From positions 62,001-126,000 of the forward strand of contig JARPUW010000295.1 of NCBI GenBank assembly GCA_030533445.1: 64,000 bases of DNA. The letters run 5' to 3'. The DNA is from Cyprinodon diabolis (lineage: Eukaryota > Chordata > Actinopteri > Cyprinodontiformes > Cyprinodontidae). Both the position numbers and the translations under genes were made by a program. The notes below the pieces were generated by a model. It ran no database searches. It saw only the letters and a program-made list of their open reading frames with translations, and had not been told where the DNA came from. How positions within the stretch are numbered: the first letter of the stretch is position 1; every line of letters starts with the position of its first letter. Of the stretch, positions 61,143-64,000 are shown in pieces.

Positions 61143-61724
61143 GAGGCTTTTATTTTGTAGGGTCCCTGGAGTCTTATTTTGAAAGTCCAACAGAGTTGTG
61201 TTTATAGAAAATGTTTAGACCCGTCAATGATAGTTGATTACTTTCCAATCGTTAAATCACTCTTTTTCCATGTTATTAGGGCAGTAGATGAAGCGGAAAT
61301 GGGAGGCTTTTATTTTGAAATTTGCTATAGGGTGTGTTTTAAACAGTCTCCTAGAGTCTATTCTCTAAAACGGGGTTGAGTTTGGGTCATAATGTTGAGC
61401 CATATAGGGCAATAAATATATGTAAAAAATATAGAGGCTTTTATTTTGTAGGGTCCCTGGAGTCTTATTTTGAAAGTCCAACAGAGTTGTGTTTATAGAA
61501 AATGTTCAGACCCGTCAATGATAGTTGATTACTTTCCAATCGTTAAATCACTCTTTTTCCATGTTATTAGGGCAGTAGATGAAGCGGAAATGGGAGGCTT
61601 TTATTTTGAAATTTGCTATAGGGTGTGTTTTAAACAGTCTCCTAGAGTCTATTCTCTAAAACGGGGTTGAGTTTGGGTCATAATGTTGAGCCATATAGGG
61701 CAATAAATATATGTAAAAAATATA
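61143..61724 (+). repeat. Tandem duplication of sub-repeat A2 (2 x 291 bp) in unit 20
   Basis: Copies at 61143-61433 and 61434-61724, each starting at the 45-bp joining motif, followed by the usual A3 at 61725. The only difference I see is ATGTTTAGACC in the first and ATGTTCAGACC in the second. No other unit has this. Misaligned exchange between joining motifs is the simple explanation. Confidence 0.95.
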
Positions 61725-63749
61725 GAGGCTTTTATTTTGTAGGGTCCCTGGAGTCTTATTTTGAAAGTCTATCAGTGCTGAGTGGCAAGGGAAGTGTCAT
61801 GGACAGCAGTCATATAGTATCCATTTCCCAATGTTAAATCAGTCCTTTCACCCTCCATTAGATTAATATGTGCTGTTTAAAACAGCAGAGGTAAAATCTG
61901 TTTGAAGCTTGGTAACCTTGACAACGCTTAACGAGCCTCTCACTGACACAGACAACAGCTGCACTCACTATTGGTTTCTTCTTCCCAGGCTTTTTTGTAT
62001 GGGAAGAACGGCACCAAACAAACAACTACTGATCAAAAACCGTATGAGTTATTCAAAAAACATTTTCACCATGAGCATCAGCAATCCTTCGACTCCAACT
62101 ATACCAACTTTGGTGTATGTGTGTCATTCAGAAAAATATTTATGACGAGTTGAAAACACATAGTCTGATTCGTTTCTCTCCCATCTTCAGCTCAAAAAGA
62201 ATAGAGAAAGGCTGAAACTCTCATCGACTTTAGGTTGGTCTGGAGGGTTTTTAAGGAAAAGTATTAATCCTACCGTAATTCCGAAGACATTGTGTGAGTC
62301 CAGAGGTTTCAGTCTACAAACTGACCAAAAATGGTGACTGTAGCTCCAAATATGTGGCCGTGAGGGCGAGAATAAGATGTTTGATCTTAAAAAAATGGCC
62401 GCCTCACACTAAGATTTCAGCAGCTGCACTCTAGCAGGCTGCTGCAGAAGCTAACTGTCAGCTAGCTTCCAGGTGCTTACCCTCCGAACAAACGACTGCT
62501 GAGCAAAAACCGTAAAAGATATCTGAAAAATTCTTTCAGTGAAAGCAACATCTATCCTTTGTCTCAGACTGGGGTAACCTTCATGTCTGTAGGTCTTTCA
62601 CAACCCAAAACGAAGCACAAACAAAATGGTTGGCCCACCTGCTCCTCCCTTTGTTTGAACTGCAGGACCTCACTCTCACTCACCTTTTAGCTGCTAAAGC
62701 ACCCCTCCGAACAAACGACTGCTGAGTAAAAACCGTAAAAGGTATCTGACAAATTCTTTTTATCTAAGCGACAGCTATATCTTGTCTTCAATTGGAGTAA
62801 CTTTCATGGCTGTAGGTCATCTACAAACTGAATGGGAAGAGAAAGAAAAAGAAAAAAACGTTTCATCACACCTAAGCTTCTAATTGAGCTAGCTGCAGCA
62901 GGTCACTGTCACTCAGCTTTCAGGTGCTTAAAATGTCCTCCGAACAAACGACTGCTGAGCAAAAACCGTATGAGTTATTCAAAAAATTTTTTCACCGTGA
63001 GCGTCAGTCATCCTTCGACTCCAACTATGCCAACTTTGGTGTATGTGTGTCATTCAGAAAAATATTTATGACGAGTTTAAAACACATAGTCGGATTCGTT
63101 TTTCTCCCCTCTTCTGCTCCAAAACCAATGAAAAACGGCTCTGATTTTCATCGACTTTAGGTTGGTCTGGAGGGTTTTTAAGGAAAAGTATTAATCCTAC
63201 CGTAATTCCGAAGATATTGTGTGGGTCCAGAGATTTCAGTCTACAAACTGACCAAAAATGGTGACTCTAGCTATAAATATGTGGCCGTGAGGGCGAGTTT
63301 AAAATGTTTTTTTGTGTTTAAAAAACGCCTGCCTCACACTCTAGCTTTTCAGTTGCTCCACTCTAGCAGGCTGGATTTTGCTAAAACTTTGTGGCGCTTG
63401 AGGTCTGATTATACAAAAACCGTAGCAGTTATCAACATACCGTCTTCAGTTTTAAATAGACGAAGGATTTATCTACAAACTGAGCTTCAAACTGTTTTTC
63501 TAGGTGAATGTATGGCGACACAGTGAAGTGCTGTTTTTTATGCTTTTTTTTTCCTCTCCCCATTCATTTCCTATGGGATTTTTTTGCGACGTTTTCGCTA
63601 ATAATTCGCAAACCTTCGGACTAATGAGAAAGTTTTATACAAGCACACATCACCCCATTGGTCCCGACGCGTGTGCCAACTTTGGGCCCGATCCGCCAAA
63701 CCGTGCGGGACTAGTTACGCGCCGAAGTTTTGGGTATACGGGAGAATTA

Positions 63750-63890
63750 TAATAATAATAATACGCGGAATAAATATGTGCAATAGTAGTAGGTGGGCCA
63801 TGCCTTCGGCATGTGGCCCCCCAATAATACGCGGAATAAATATGTGCAATAGTAGTAGGTGGGCCATGCCTTCGGCATGTGGCCCCCCAA
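63750..63890 (+). repeat. TAA run with two hairpin cassettes, unit 20
   Basis: (TAA)4, core 63762-63824, TAA, core 63828-63890, then CTAG. Same structure as unit 7. Confidence 0.92.
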
Positions 63891-64000
63891 CTAGAAAATT
63901 TCTAAAGAAATTTTGAGGGGGGCCACCTACTGCCCGTCTGGGGAACCGGGCCAATACGGCCCTGGCAAGTGACGTCGGGGCTCCCCAGACCAACTGCTTA

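Larger units (their letters stand above)
1..64000 (+). repeat. Tandem satellite array of a ~3.17 kb monomer (20 copies)
   Basis: The segment beginning AGATGGGTCA recurs at 3, 3171, 6341, 9719, 13029, 16198, 19366, 22670, 25841, 29009, 32051, 35291, 38334, 41646, 44818, 48047, 51394, 54568, 57738 and 60909, always on the same strand, and everything between these points is colinear. The base length is 3168-3174 bp. Larger departures match copy-number changes at two internal sites (the TAA/hairpin-cassette site and the GC minisatellite), apart from a 291-bp duplication in unit 20. Neither window edge leaves the array. No long open frame or known gene family is present, so I call this non-coding satellite DNA. 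The unit is long for a classical centromeric satellite and may have grown from a composite of shorter repeats or mobile-element pieces. The phase start is my own choice. Confidence 0.97.
60909..64000 (+). repeat. Satellite monomer, unit 20 (truncated by the window; internal 291-bp duplication)
   Basis: 3092 bp are visible. The window ends in the linker, before the GC minisatellite. It is unique in carrying A2 twice in tandem. It has private GATATGGAATCC and CACCAAACAAACAACTAC. It shares TGACAAATTC, the seven-A purine tract and ATGGCGACAC with unit 2. Two cassettes. Confidence 0.95.

Noticed and set aside
1..64000. Ribosomal DNA, 5S, histone or snRNA gene array (typical genic tandem repeats)
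   Set aside because: No rRNA, 5S, histone or snRNA sequence is recognisable in any part of the monomer.
1..64000. LTR retrotransposon or autonomous DNA transposon repeated in tandem
   Set aside because: There are no gag/pol, transposase or Rep/helicase frames, no paired long terminal repeats, and no target-site duplications. A non-autonomous origin of parts remains possible.
1..64000. Centromere-specific CENP-B box
   Set aside because: I found no good match to the core TTCG....CGGGA pattern; the TTCG and CGGGA strings occur apart.
1..64000. Assembly artefact (one monomer copied many times)
   Set aside because: Units carry distinct private changes, different cassette and hairpin numbers and mosaic marker blocks, as expected of a real array. 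Copy number could still be wrong, and only raw reads can settle that.

Overview
The whole 64 kb window is one eukaryotic tandem satellite array. A head-to-tail monomer of about 3.17 kb is repeated 19 complete times plus a truncated twentieth copy, all in the same orientation. No unique flanking DNA is visible at either edge, so the array continues beyond both ends. Adjacent copies are very similar: I count about 20 differences by eye between units 1 and 2. I find no convincing protein-coding gene, rRNA, tRNA or CRISPR array, and no intact transposase or reverse transcriptase. The open frames present are short, mostly start at GTG or TTG, and recur only because the DNA recurs. A long-monomer satellite with nested minisatellites, TAA microsatellites and GC hairpins indicates an animal nuclear genome. 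The texture reminds me of ray-finned fish, but I cannot prove that from the sequence.

Each monomer has the same layout (unit 1 coordinates). (A) An AT-rich part, 1 to about 700, made of three diverged sub-repeats of about 290-300 bp joined by a shared 45-bp motif. (B) Positions 816-2175, four copies of a second sub-repeat family that starts CCGAACAAACGACTGCTGAG; two copies are long (about 430 bp) and two short (about 230 bp). (C) A more CpG-rich segment, 2176-2550, ending in a TAA run. (D) A 20-bp palindrome, a linker, and a GC-rich hairpin minisatellite (2828-3065), followed by a short tail into the next unit.

Two hypervariable sites account for nearly all monomer length variation (3042-3378 bp). 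The first is the TAA run, which holds 0, 1, 2 or 3 copies of a 63-bp hairpin cassette. The second is the GC minisatellite, which holds 2, 3, 4, 5 or 7 hairpins. Units also fall into two intermixed sequence types, alpha and beta. Shared marker changes reveal a duplicated 6.3 kb dimer (units 10/11/12 to 12/13/14), a homogenised trio (units 8-10), a 291-bp sub-repeat duplication in unit 20, and probable small conversions between sub-repeats inside a unit. Together they give a readable record of unequal exchange and gene conversion.

The most unusual features are structural. The GC minisatellite appears to alternate two hairpins, with the 7-bp GC stem largely preserved while its 3-base loop varies. 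The linker contains an inverted, hairpin-deleted copy of the cassette, so cassette-bearing units carry a large imperfect palindrome. Any function (transcription, chromatin, centromere, sex or B chromosome) is unproven from this sequence.
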